Part shown: piece after piece, positions 1 through 7,127 of the stretch
Layout of the letters: each line of letters begins with the position of its first letter
How positions within the stretch are numbered: position 1 is the first letter of the stretch
From: CAZQDP01 sp964592375
GTDB lineage: Bacteria; Bacillota; Clostridia; RUG12999
Length of the DNA stretch: 34,796 nt
Assembly (NCBI GenBank): GCA_964592375.1
Contig: CAZQDP010000015.1
Span: 1 to 34,796 of the forward strand
Reading direction: 5' to 3'
Notes under the pieces: model-generated
The model's input: the letters and a program-made list of their open reading frames with translations, nothing else
Databases searched by the model: none
Told to the model about the DNA's origin: nothing
Made by a program: the position numbers and the translations under genes

Positions 1-2
1 AC

Positions 3-299
3 CAAATAAAGCAGCTGCAAGGCAAAAGCTTGCCTCAGCGTCTTACAATTGAAAAAACCGGACCAAACGAAGGGACTTTAACGATTAATGCAAGTGAAAC
101 TGAATCCGAAAACGCAAAAACGGCATTCCAATATCAAAATGGCCAGATTGCGTGTTCCTTTGCAAAAGATGGCTTTTCTTCCACCTATGACTTATCGGTT
201 GTTAGAATGGAAAATAAAGTCGTTTTAAAAGGCAGTATGGTCATGGGAGACAGTGCAGGAAATTTAAAGATTACCGCTGATATTTCTGCGGAAAAATAA
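3..299 (+). CDS. C-terminal part of an unknown protein (5' partial)
   Basis: The reading frame is open to the left edge of the window, so the real start lies outside; a TTG at 30 is only an internal candidate. The visible 98 residues are polar with alternating hydrophobic positions (for example TLTINASET, KVVLKGSMVM, LKITADISAEK), which suggests a beta-rich domain such as the end of a secreted or lipoprotein-like protein. No family was recognised. It ends only 3 bases before the Lgt-like gene, so the two are probably cotranscribed. Confidence 0.55.
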   Translation, partial: QIKQLQGKSLPQRLTIEKTGPNEGTLTINASETESENAKTAFQYQNGQIACSFAKDGFSSTYDLSVVRMENKVVLKGSMVMGDSAGNLKITADISAEK

Positions 300-302
300 A
301 GG

Positions 303-1127
303 ATGAGCAATCGCATGCTACCAAATGGATTTTTTATATTGGGAACTCATATGTCCAGTTATCAGTTCTTCCTATATTTTGGGGTTATTGTAGCATTTTG
401 CATTACCCTGCAAAGGGCCGGAGCACAAGGGATGCCTCTTTTGAAAGTGCAGCTCCTCCTTCTTGCCATGGGCATTGCAGGTTTTGTAGGCGCAAGAACA
501 CTCAATATCGCACTCAATATCGGGGTTTATCGGGAGCAACCTTGGCGAATTTATACCCTATCACCTTTAGGTTATTCGCTGTATGGCGGTCTTATTCTGG
601 GCGGAACGATTGGCATACTCCTCTGCATAGCCACAAAAATCCCTCTTTGGAAGCTACTTGATTGTGCAGTGCCGGGCATCGGCCCGGGCATTGCACTCAT
701 GAAGCTTGGGTGCTTTTTAAACGGCTGCTGTTTTGGAATTCCTTCAAAGTTGCCATGGTCAGTATTATTTCCCGCCAATACACCTGCCGGAATATACTAT
801 TTTTCAAAGGGAAGCGGCCTTTTTAATTTGTCGTTGCCCTCTGTGCATCCTACGCAGCTGTATGAAGCGGCATCTGCACTTTTAGCCATTTTCATCGCTC
901 ACCTCATCAGTAAAAAAAACAAATGGGATGGCGCCATGGCGCTTACCTTCATTTGCATATTTTCCATCTGTAGAATGAGCATTGTTTATGTGCGAGCTTG
1001 GTACTCTCCCGGTGAATTTCAGAAAACTATTTATAGCACTTTGTATTTTGTATTCATACTGTTATCGCTAATGATTTTTATAAGGAAAGCAAAAATGCAT
1101 AAAAGGGGGTCTTTTATCAATGAATAA
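303..1127 (+). CDS. Lgt-like prolipoprotein diacylglyceryl transferase family membrane protein
   Basis: This is a polytopic membrane protein of 274 residues with Lgt-family signatures. They are GAR near residue 63, YGGL at 94-97, KLGCFLNGCCFG at 134-145, PWSVLFP at 151-157 and HPTQLYE at 182-188. Canonical Lgt transfers diacylglycerol from phosphatidylglycerol to the lipobox cysteine of prolipoproteins in the cytoplasmic membrane. Two positions are unlike E. coli Lgt: the His of the HGG motif is Tyr94, and the Arg of the GR(I/L)G motif is Lys134. It may therefore be a divergent paralogue and not the housekeeping enzyme. The ATG at 303 or 315 is preferred over 351 because residues before 351 still align with the Lgt N-terminus. 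It overlaps the next gene by 8 bases. Confidence 0.8.
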   Translation: MSNRMLPNGFFILGTHMSSYQFFLYFGVIVAFCITLQRAGAQGMPLLKVQLLLLAMGIAGFVGARTLNIALNIGVYREQPWRIYTLSPLGYSLYGGLILGGTIGILLCIATKIPLWKLLDCAVPGIGPGIALMKLGCFLNGCCFGIPSKLPWSVLFPANTPAGIYYFSKGSGLFNLSLPSVHPTQLYEAASALLAIFIAHLISKKNKWDGAMALTFICIFSICRMSIVYVRAWYSPGEFQKTIYSTLYFVFILLSLMIFIRKAKMHKRGSFINE

Positions 1128-2424
1128 ATTGCAATGGATGCAAAAGGAAATTAGCATGTGGGAGAAAGAGGAGATGATATCCCAAACCGAAGCAGAAAAG
1201 CTCCGGAGTATGTATCAGCCGATAGGACAAACCAATACGCTTATCATTATCTTTGCAATTATTGGGTCTATTCTCATCGGTGCCGGCATCATACTCATTG
1301 GCGCCAAAAACTGGTATACCCTTCCCATTTGGCTTCGCACCGCAATTGCATTTTCTCCGCTTGTATTGGCGCAAGGACTTACCGCTTTTACCATGAAAAA
1401 TAAAATGCAATCAATCCCATGGCGGGAAGGTGCCTCTATTTTTCATTATAGCAGTGTGTTTTTTGTGATTGCCATGATTGGCCAAATTTTTCATTTACCG
1501 GGCAATTTTGATGTGTATGTCCTATTATGTGGCCTACTTGGGCTTCCCTTGGTTTATCTCTTACAATCTGTTGGTTCGTCCATCATATATTTATGGAGTA
1601 TCCTGGTTTGGTGCGGCATGAAATCATTTGATTATTCAGCACATGAGTCTTTCGAAATCTATTGGATTTTTGCACTGCTCGCTCTTTTAGCACCATTTGT
1701 TACTTCTTCTATTCGTCATCATATTTTGGGAATTCGAAGTGGACTGCTTGCCTTAACATCGGCCATTGCAGGTTATTTTGTCATGTTATTTTTGACCATA
1801 TGGGTAGATAATGATATTCATACGGCACTTTTTGTTTTCATTCTCTATGCAGTGGTTTTATATGCTGTTGATGCTGCTTTTTATAAAACGGTATCAAGCT
1901 ATTTACATCGTCCGCTAAAAATACTCGGCTCATTTGGCATTATCGTTATCATGTATATTACTTCTTACGGTGAAATTTGGACAATGCCGTATAATAAGCT
2001 CACAAGATACTATCCTGTACTCTCGCTTTGTGTTCTTGGCATCTTGATGCTCGCCTTGATTTTGGCAGTATCCATAAGAAGGCTCCGGAACCTTGATGAT
2101 ATTTTGATGGTTGCATTTCCCCTTTGCATTTGTGCGCCACTTGTTTGGATGAGTTTGGTGGTCATTGCACCATATATGCTCATGGCAATCATTGTAAATC
2201 TTATGCTGCTTTGCCTTGGCCTATTGATGGTTTTAAAGGGTGTGAAAGGGCTTTCCATCAGCACTGCAAATGTCGGCATGCTGATGATTTGCCTGCAAAT
2301 TGTACTTCGTTTTTTTGATTGGCAAATGGACTTCTTGTTCCGTGGTATTGCATTTTTGATATTAGGTATTGGCTTTTTGATGCTGAACTTACACCTTGTG
2401 AAAAAGAAAAAGGCGGTGATTTAA
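1120..2424 (+). CDS. DUF2157 domain polytopic membrane protein
   Basis: The 434-residue protein starts with a short soluble helical stretch (about 1-35, rich in Glu, Lys and Trp) containing the DUF2157-like pattern in which a linker leads into the first membrane helix. About a dozen hydrophobic segments follow, for example IIIFAIIGSILIGAGIILIG at about 42-61, and the protein ends in a basic tail KKKKAVI. DUF2157 proteins have no established biochemical role. The next gene encodes a GDYXXLXY protein; the two families are often neighbours, which suggests a shared membrane function. The start follows an AAAGGGGG-like ribosome site inside the end of the Lgt-like gene. Confidence 0.8.
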   Translation: MNKLQWMQKEISMWEKEEMISQTEAEKLRSMYQPIGQTNTLIIIFAIIGSILIGAGIILIGAKNWYTLPIWLRTAIAFSPLVLAQGLTAFTMKNKMQSIPWREGASIFHYSSVFFVIAMIGQIFHLPGNFDVYVLLCGLLGLPLVYLLQSVGSSIIYLWSILVWCGMKSFDYSAHESFEIYWIFALLALLAPFVTSSIRHHILGIRSGLLALTSAIAGYFVMLFLTIWVDNDIHTALFVFILYAVVLYAVDAAFYKTVSSYLHRPLKILGSFGIIVIMYITSYGEIWTMPYNKLTRYYPVLSLCVLGILMLALILAVSIRRLRNLDDILMVAFPLCICAPLVWMSLVVIAPYMLMAIIVNLMLLCLGLLMVLKGVKGLSISTANVGMLMICLQIVLRFFDWQMDFLFRGIAFLILGIGFLMLNLHLVKKKKAVI

Positions 2425-2425
2425 G

Positions 2426-2947
2426 TTGAAAAAATATGCATATATTCTACTTTCTATATTAATCGTGCTCCAGCTCGCTGTCCCTGCTTATATGATTGCC
2501 GAGAAACATGATATCCTGCAGAGCGGTAAAGAGTTTCGTTTTAGAGTAATGCCGGTAGATCCTTATGATGCATTTCGTGGCAGATATGTGGCAATCAATT
2601 TTGGTCAACGTAGCCAAAGCATAGAGAATTTTATGCCAAAAAACGGTAAGATTTATGCAATCATTGAAACAGGTGAGGATGGTTTTTCTACCGTTGCAAG
2701 CGGAAGCATACAAAAGCCAACGAATGCGGATTACCTTTTTGCAAAATATCAATATGGGCAAATTCGCCTCCCCTTTGACCGATATTATATGGATGAAAAA
2801 TTAGCACCCAAAGCAGAGACCACCTATCGAGCAGAGCGAAGGGATGCATATGTCGTTTTAAAAGTGAAAAATGGCAAAGGCGTTATTGAAGGACTGTATA
2901 TCAATGATGAACGAATTGAGGATTATGTTAAAAATCTGAAAGAATAA
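2426..2947 (+). CDS. GDYXXLXY-domain protein, membrane-anchored
   Basis: The 173-residue protein begins with one membrane or signal-anchor segment (residues 5-24) followed by an extracytoplasmic domain. The motif VDPYDAFRGRYVAINF near residues 44-59 is the hallmark of GDYXXLXY-domain proteins (here with the variant GRYVAINF). The start is a TTG at 2426 preceded by AGGCGGTGAT; no closer ATG is available. It begins 1 base after the DUF2157 stop, so translation is probably coupled. Function is unknown. No clear terminator was seen after it before the next promoter at 2971. Confidence 0.8.
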   Translation: MKKYAYILLSILIVLQLAVPAYMIAEKHDILQSGKEFRFRVMPVDPYDAFRGRYVAINFGQRSQSIENFMPKNGKIYAIIETGEDGFSTVASGSIQKPTNADYLFAKYQYGQIRLPFDRYYMDEKLAPKAETTYRAERRDAYVVLKVKNGKGVIEGLYINDERIEDYVKNLKE

Positions 2948-2970
2948 ATTGATTAATTTGCAAAAAAACC

Positions 2971-2999
2971 TTGAAAATAGCCGATAAATCAAGTATAAT
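2971..2999 (+). promoter_or_regulatory. Sigma-A type promoter for the hisD-like operon
   Basis: TTGAAA at 2971-2976 and TATAAT at 2994-2999 are separated by exactly 17 bases. The transcript would start near 3006 and carry a leader of about 50 bases with the ribosome site AAAGGAGA at 3043-3050. This separates the HisD-like/IGPD-like/HAD genes from the upstream membrane-protein genes. Confidence 0.75.
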
Positions 3000-3016
3000 A
3001 GAAAAAGTTATTATAT

Positions 3017-3034
3017 AAGGCCCCTCTGGGCTTT
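3017..3034 (+). promoter_or_regulatory. Small leader hairpin before the hisD-like gene
   Basis: AAGGCCC at 3017-3023 can pair with GGGCTTT at 3028-3034 around a CTCT loop, giving 7 pairs including one G-T. No T-run follows, so it is not a terminator. It lies in the predicted leader about 20 bases before the start codon. A regulatory role is only a possibility, and no T-box or histidine leader peptide was seen. Confidence 0.3.
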
Positions 3035-3055
3035 GCGCATACAAAGGAGAAAATA

Positions 3056-4348
3056 ATGAATATATTGAAGCTTTGGGAAATGGATCAAGCACAAAAGGAA
3101 AAAATCATGCGCCGTGCGGAGGTGGATATTTCTTCACATATCGCACTCGCTACGCAGGTTTCTGAGGATGTTCGCCTTCGTGGTGATGCGGCGCTCGTTG
3201 AATATACAGCAAAGTTTGATAAGGTCGTGCTAGGCATTGGCGATATTAAAGTTGCCGAGGAGGAAATTGAAGCCGGTTACAATCGCATAGACCCTGTAGT
3301 GCGCGATGCTATTACCTATGCAGCCGGTAATATTCATAATTTTCATGAAAAACAGCTACCAGAAGAAATGTGGTTTACCGAAGTAGACAAAGGCCTGATG
3401 GTCGGCGAAAAGACGACTCCTATTGTAGATGTATGCTTATATGTGCCTCGTGGTAAGGGTAGCTTTCCTTCTGTACTTTTAATGCTTGGAATTCCTGCTG
3501 TTGTGGCAGGTGTGTCAAAGATTGTGGTCGTTACTCCTCCCAACGAAGAGGGCAAAGTGGATGATACACTTTTGGCCGCCGCAAAAATCGTTGGCATAAA
3601 AGACATTTATAAGGTCGGTGGCATTCAAGCTGTTGCCGCCGCTGCCTTTGGTACGCAGACCGTGCCAAAATGCCACAAAATTATAGGCCCCGGCAATGCA
3701 TATGCAACCGCCGCAAAGCGAGTGCTTGCTAATTATATCGACACCGGCCTGCCGGCCGGACCTAGCGAGGCGATTATTTTGGCAGATGAATTTGCCGATC
3801 CTCACAAGGTAGCACTAGACTGGATGATAGAGGCCGAGCACGGCCCTGATTCTGCTTCACTTCTTGTGACCCACAGTGAAGAGCTTGTCTATAAAGTACT
3901 TCCTATTGTAGACAAACAACTGGAAAAAATTTCAGACAAGCGCCGCGGTTTTATTAAAACTAATTTTTCCACCTATGGTGGCGTGATTATTACAAGAAGT
4001 CTTGAAGAGTCTATTGCATTTGTCAATGAATATGCACCGGAGCATATGGAAGTGATGACCAAAAATCCATTTGACCTGCTTCCGATGATTAAGAATGCAG
4101 GTGAAATTCTACTTGGAGATTATACCCCCATTACTCTTTGTAATTTTCTTTTAGGCCCCAATGCCATTTTGCCCACGGGTGGGTTTGCTAAAACGTATTC
4201 CAGTGTATCTGTCTTTGATTTCTTAAAGAGATCCTCAATAGGCTATGCTTCTCGCGAAGGCTTTGAGCGAGTGCGAGATAAAGCATACATCTTTGCAACC
4301 GCCGAAGGTTTTGATACCCATGCTTTGGCCGCAAAGGAACGCACATAA
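3056..4348 (+). CDS. Histidinol dehydrogenase-family (HisD-like) NAD-dependent alcohol dehydrogenase
   Basis: The 430-residue protein has the full length and fold signatures of HisD, which oxidises an alcohol through an aldehyde to a carboxylate with NAD. Conserved are PSVLLMLGIPA at 138-148, the catalytic pair in PEHME (Glu329, His330), His262 in EAEHGPDS, Asp355 in GDY and His422 near the C-terminus. Three features differ from canonical HisD: the zinc-ligand Gln is Glu259, the segment between GDY and NxxLPT is about 8 residues longer (TPITLCNFLLG), and the substrate-loop TNH reads PNA (Ala370). HisD homologues with other alcohol substrates exist, HpsN being an example. With no hisG or hisC nearby, a non-histidine substrate is likely but not proven. 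First gene of a three-gene operon. Confidence 0.85.
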   Translation: MNILKLWEMDQAQKEKIMRRAEVDISSHIALATQVSEDVRLRGDAALVEYTAKFDKVVLGIGDIKVAEEEIEAGYNRIDPVVRDAITYAAGNIHNFHEKQLPEEMWFTEVDKGLMVGEKTTPIVDVCLYVPRGKGSFPSVLLMLGIPAVVAGVSKIVVVTPPNEEGKVDDTLLAAAKIVGIKDIYKVGGIQAVAAAAFGTQTVPKCHKIIGPGNAYATAAKRVLANYIDTGLPAGPSEAIILADEFADPHKVALDWMIEAEHGPDSASLLVTHSEELVYKVLPIVDKQLEKISDKRRGFIKTNFSTYGGVIITRSLEESIAFVNEYAPEHMEVMTKNPFDLLPMIKNAGEILLGDYTPITLCNFLLGPNAILPTGGFAKTYSSVSVFDFLKRSSIGYASREGFERVRDKAYIFATAEGFDTHALAAKERT

Positions 4349-4403
4349 TTTTATACGATAATTCATTCCCATGTATCAATGCGTTTTTATGAAAGGAAAA
4401 TGA

Positions 4404-5021
4404 ATGATGATAAACGTGAATAGAAATTCAACCGAATCTCAAATGGCAGTGTCCATCGCTCCGGGCCCGCTCAAGTCCGATTATAGAAAACACATCAGCA
4501 CTCCCCTCCCCTTTTTAAACCATATGATTGAGCATATCGTATGGCGTTGCGGTCTTAACATCACTTGTGATGTTAAAACTACTGATTTTTACTTAACCCA
4601 TGTTGTGAGTGAGGATCTTGGCATCACGCTTGGAAAGGCAGTTGCCGAATACATACGTCAAAATATTGCTTCCGGACTTGCCGGCTATGCCAGCGGTGTG
4701 GGTATGATTGATGAAGCGCGTGCACTTTGTGCCATCAGCTTTGAAAACCGTGCATATTTGGATTTTGAATGCAAAACAACCCTCCCTGCACAGACGGAAG
4801 GGATGCTCAGCGAAGATATTCTTACCTTTATTGAAGGTTTTGTACAAGGTGCCTGCTGTACACTTCATATTTCAATTGAGAAGGGTGAAAATGGGCATCA
4901 CATTTGGGAGGCAGCGTATCGCGGGCTTGGCATTGCAATTGGCGAGGCTTTAGCTCATAATCCTTCCAGAAGCGGAATGACCTCCGGCGTTGCAGGTCAA
5001 ATTGAATTCATTGTGGAGTAA
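4404..5021 (+). CDS. Divergent imidazoleglycerol-phosphate dehydratase-family (HisB/IGPD-like) protein
   Basis: The 205-residue protein has the duplicated IGPD fold: FLNHM at 37-41, THVVSED at 65-71, TLHI at 153-156 and GENGHHIWEA at 161-170. Canonical IGPD dehydrates imidazoleglycerol phosphate using two Mn ions bound by two HHxxE motifs. Here the second motif is intact (His165, His166, Glu169) but the first has only His66, with Val67 replacing the second His. The conserved His of the LVEHF helix is Thr141, and the phosphate-binding PS(S/T)KG loop near the C-terminus reads TSGVAG. It is therefore probably not a standard HisB: a changed substrate or lost activity are both possible. AAAGGA at 4392-4397 precedes the ATG at 4404; a second ATG follows at 4407. 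Confidence 0.8.
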   Translation: MMINVNRNSTESQMAVSIAPGPLKSDYRKHISTPLPFLNHMIEHIVWRCGLNITCDVKTTDFYLTHVVSEDLGITLGKAVAEYIRQNIASGLAGYASGVGMIDEARALCAISFENRAYLDFECKTTLPAQTEGMLSEDILTFIEGFVQGACCTLHISIEKGENGHHIWEAAYRGLGIAIGEALAHNPSRSGMTSGVAGQIEFIVE

Positions 5022-5026
5022 CAAAT

Positions 5027-6052
5027 ATGCTGAAATATGATAAAATATTATTTGACATGGATGGTGTCATTACCTCTGAACAGAATTATTGGAATGCGGC
5101 CGCATTATCCGTATATGAGCTTACAGCCTCAAAAGATTATTTTGGGGCTGAAATTTTGGATATCGGCAAAGTTTTTTTAAATGTAAAAAGCATTCGAGAT
5201 ACGCTTTTCTATCAGGATAAAACCATCGTTCTAATGAAGAATTTGGGAGTGAATACCAATTGGGATTTGGCTTATGTTTTGTTTGCAGCCATGCTTTTTT
5301 TAGATGAAAAGAAAGATTTTATTCGCATTTATCATTATTACAGTGATCTTGGGCTTTGCGCTCCTCATTTGTACTTGCATGTGAGCGAAAAGCTTTCCGC
5401 GGTGCTTCCCGGCATGGATTGCAGCCGATTTGGAACCGTTTGGAAAACACTGCAAACTGCCTTTAACGGTTGGTACTATGGGGAAGCTTATTTTGAAAAG
5501 GCATACGGGTACAAGCTTGCTAGGCCAAAACCCGGCCTCATGGAAGGTGAAGAGCCATTATTGGGACATGAAAGAACAGAGCACATCTTGTCTTCCTTGG
5601 TACAAAAAGGGATTTGCCTTGGCACCGGCACCGGGCGGCCTCGCATGGAATTTGAAATACCCATCAAATCTTGGGGCTTTGACCGCTATTTTGATCCCGA
5701 TTGCTGTATTACGCACAATGAAATTATCAGTGCCGAAAACAATCTGAATATGAACAGCATCAGCTTATCTAAACCTCATCCGTATATTTTTTTAAAAGGC
5801 ATCTTTGGTATGAAATATTCAGACGGAGCAATCATTAGCGGTGATTATGACACCGAAAAAATCTCTCGCACCTTAATTGTGGGAGATGCCGGCGCAGATA
5901 TCATTGCCGCAAAGGCAATTCATGCCGATTTTGCGGCAGTACTTACAGGAATAAGCGGAAAAAACGCCCGCAGCTATTTTGAAAGCATGCAGGCGGATTA
6001 TATTTTGGATGATGCATCAGCACTCATGCAGCTTAGCTTTTCACCGCTTTAA
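5027..6052 (+). CDS. HAD-superfamily phosphatase-like hydrolase with a large cap
   Basis: The HAD motifs are visible in order: motif I DMDGV (Asp10 and Asp12), motif II in GTGTGRPR near residue 200, the Lys of SKPHP near 250, and motif IV GDAGAD near 285. About 170 residues lie between motifs I and II, so the cap is large, and the total of 341 residues is longer than usual subfamily I phosphatases (about 220). HAD enzymes usually remove phosphate from small metabolites. It begins 5 bases after the IGPD-like gene, with GGAG overlapping that gene's end, so it belongs to the same operon. It could dephosphorylate an intermediate of that pathway; the substrate is unknown. Its last 20 bases overlap the end of the convergent URO-D gene. 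Confidence 0.8.
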   Translation: MLKYDKILFDMDGVITSEQNYWNAAALSVYELTASKDYFGAEILDIGKVFLNVKSIRDTLFYQDKTIVLMKNLGVNTNWDLAYVLFAAMLFLDEKKDFIRIYHYYSDLGLCAPHLYLHVSEKLSAVLPGMDCSRFGTVWKTLQTAFNGWYYGEAYFEKAYGYKLARPKPGLMEGEEPLLGHERTEHILSSLVQKGICLGTGTGRPRMEFEIPIKSWGFDRYFDPDCCITHNEIISAENNLNMNSISLSKPHPYIFLKGIFGMKYSDGAIISGDYDTEKISRTLIVGDAGADIIAAKAIHADFAAVLTGISGKNARSYFESMQADYILDDASALMQLSFSPL

Positions 6053-7055
6053 ACAGTGCCTCGATGGCCTGAGGCAAAATGTCCGGCAGTATGGCTTCGT
6101 GGCTTGGTGATATAATAAGACCGGTCGGAAAAATCTTTTTCAGTTCCTGCACCTTGGCACTTACTTCTTGCGGGCTGCCATGCACAAGCAATTCCTGCGC
6201 ATCAACACCGCCGCAGAAAGATACCTTCTGACCAAACTGCTTTTTAAGTTCTGCCGGATCCATGCCGGTAGCCAATGCCTGAATTGGATGAATAACATCT
6301 ACTCCCGCATCAATAAGATCGGGTATAATATCTTTTACCGCTCCACAGGAATGGTGAATGACTTTCAGTCCATAGCTTTTTGCTTGTTCCACAAGCAATC
6401 TGGTGCCAGGCAGTACAAACTCACGAATAAGTGCCGGGGAAAGCATCAGTCCCGTTTGACTGCCAAGATCATTCCCAATGAGTACGGCATGCAATTTTCC
6501 TTTGGTATTTTCATAAAATATTTTATTTGCTCTTAAATAAAAATCAGTAATTTTATCAATCACGACCCGAAACATTTCCGGGTCAGTCAGCATTTTAACC
6601 AGTGCCGTCTCCATTCCAAAGGCCGCACAGGCATCCTGAAAATGAGCGGACCAAACCACGCCCATGACCGCCTTGCCCATTGGTGCATTTTCCACAATTT
6701 CTCTGCACTCTTTAGGAGATATGTATTTTTCAGGCTCAGGCCACGGAAAATCATCGATTTTAGAGGGGTCTTCATAATCTTCAAAAAATCCGGGAGCAGT
6801 GAGCGTTCTATCTGGCAATTTTTCCTTTGCAAAGTCAAAAGCCGCATAAATAGCATTGCTTTCGGGCGAATGATACGGAAGCTCCACGGGATATACATCG
6901 TCATCCACTGCATTCATCAGACCTTCGTCATCCTTTACCCCAAAGTATGCAAACAGTGCAGGTCTAGCCTGCATATCGGGCAGTCCAAGCCAACTGGCTG
7001 GTCTGTCCACCTCTTTGCGTTCTATTGTTGCCAAAAATCTTTCTAAATGGGTCAT
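6033..7055 (-). CDS. Uroporphyrinogen decarboxylase (URO-D) family protein, methyltransferase-like
   Basis: About 340 residues with the URO-D barrel pattern: LERFLATIERKEVDRP at the N-terminus, a GNDLGSQTGLMLSP segment near 195-207, HHSCG at 234-238, FCGG near 280 and SPSHE near 310. His-X-Cys plus a later Cys is the zinc-site arrangement of corrinoid-dependent methyltransferases of the MtaA/CmuA group, so it is more likely a methyltransferase-like member than a heme enzyme. There is no corrinoid protein gene beside it. The ATG at 7055 is preferred over 7064 because AGGA then lies about 8 bases upstream. A strong palindrome at 7084-7108 sits over its putative transcription start. Confidence 0.8.
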   Translation of the reverse strand: MTHLERFLATIERKEVDRPASWLGLPDMQARPALFAYFGVKDDEGLMNAVDDDVYPVELPYHSPESNAIYAAFDFAKEKLPDRTLTAPGFFEDYEDPSKIDDFPWPEPEKYISPKECREIVENAPMGKAVMGVVWSAHFQDACAAFGMETALVKMLTDPEMFRVVIDKITDFYLRANKIFYENTKGKLHAVLIGNDLGSQTGLMLSPALIREFVLPGTRLLVEQAKSYGLKVIHHSCGAVKDIIPDLIDAGVDVIHPIQALATGMDPAELKKQFGQKVSFCGGVDAQELLVHGSPQEVSAKVQELKKIFPTGLIISPSHEAILPDILPQAIEALFKAVKS

Positions 7056-7083
7056 ACACAGCATCCTACTTTTAGAACATTAA

Positions 7084-7118
7084 ATTAGACGAGTACTACT
7101 CGCCTAATCCGCATTATA
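7084..7118 (-). promoter_or_regulatory. 25-base palindrome next to a -10 element before the URO-D gene
   Basis: Positions 7084-7108 form an almost perfect palindrome with arms ATTAGACGAGTA and TACTCGCCTAAT and one G-T type mismatch per arm. On the minus strand TATAAT (7118-7113) lies just upstream, so the palindrome would cover about +1 to +23 of the URO-D transcript; no good -35 was seen. It could be a repressor operator. It could also be the terminator of the upstream endopeptidase gene, but no good T-run follows it. Confidence 0.5.
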
Positions 7119-7127
7119 TTATATAAA

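Noticed and set aside
3017..3034. A terminator or T-box before the hisD-like gene
   Set aside because: The hairpin is short and no T-run follows it. There is no specifier-loop or antiterminator structure.
4404..5021. Calling this gene a normal hisB
   Set aside because: Two metal-ligand positions and the phosphate loop differ from the canonical enzyme, and no complete his operon is present, so only the family name is used.
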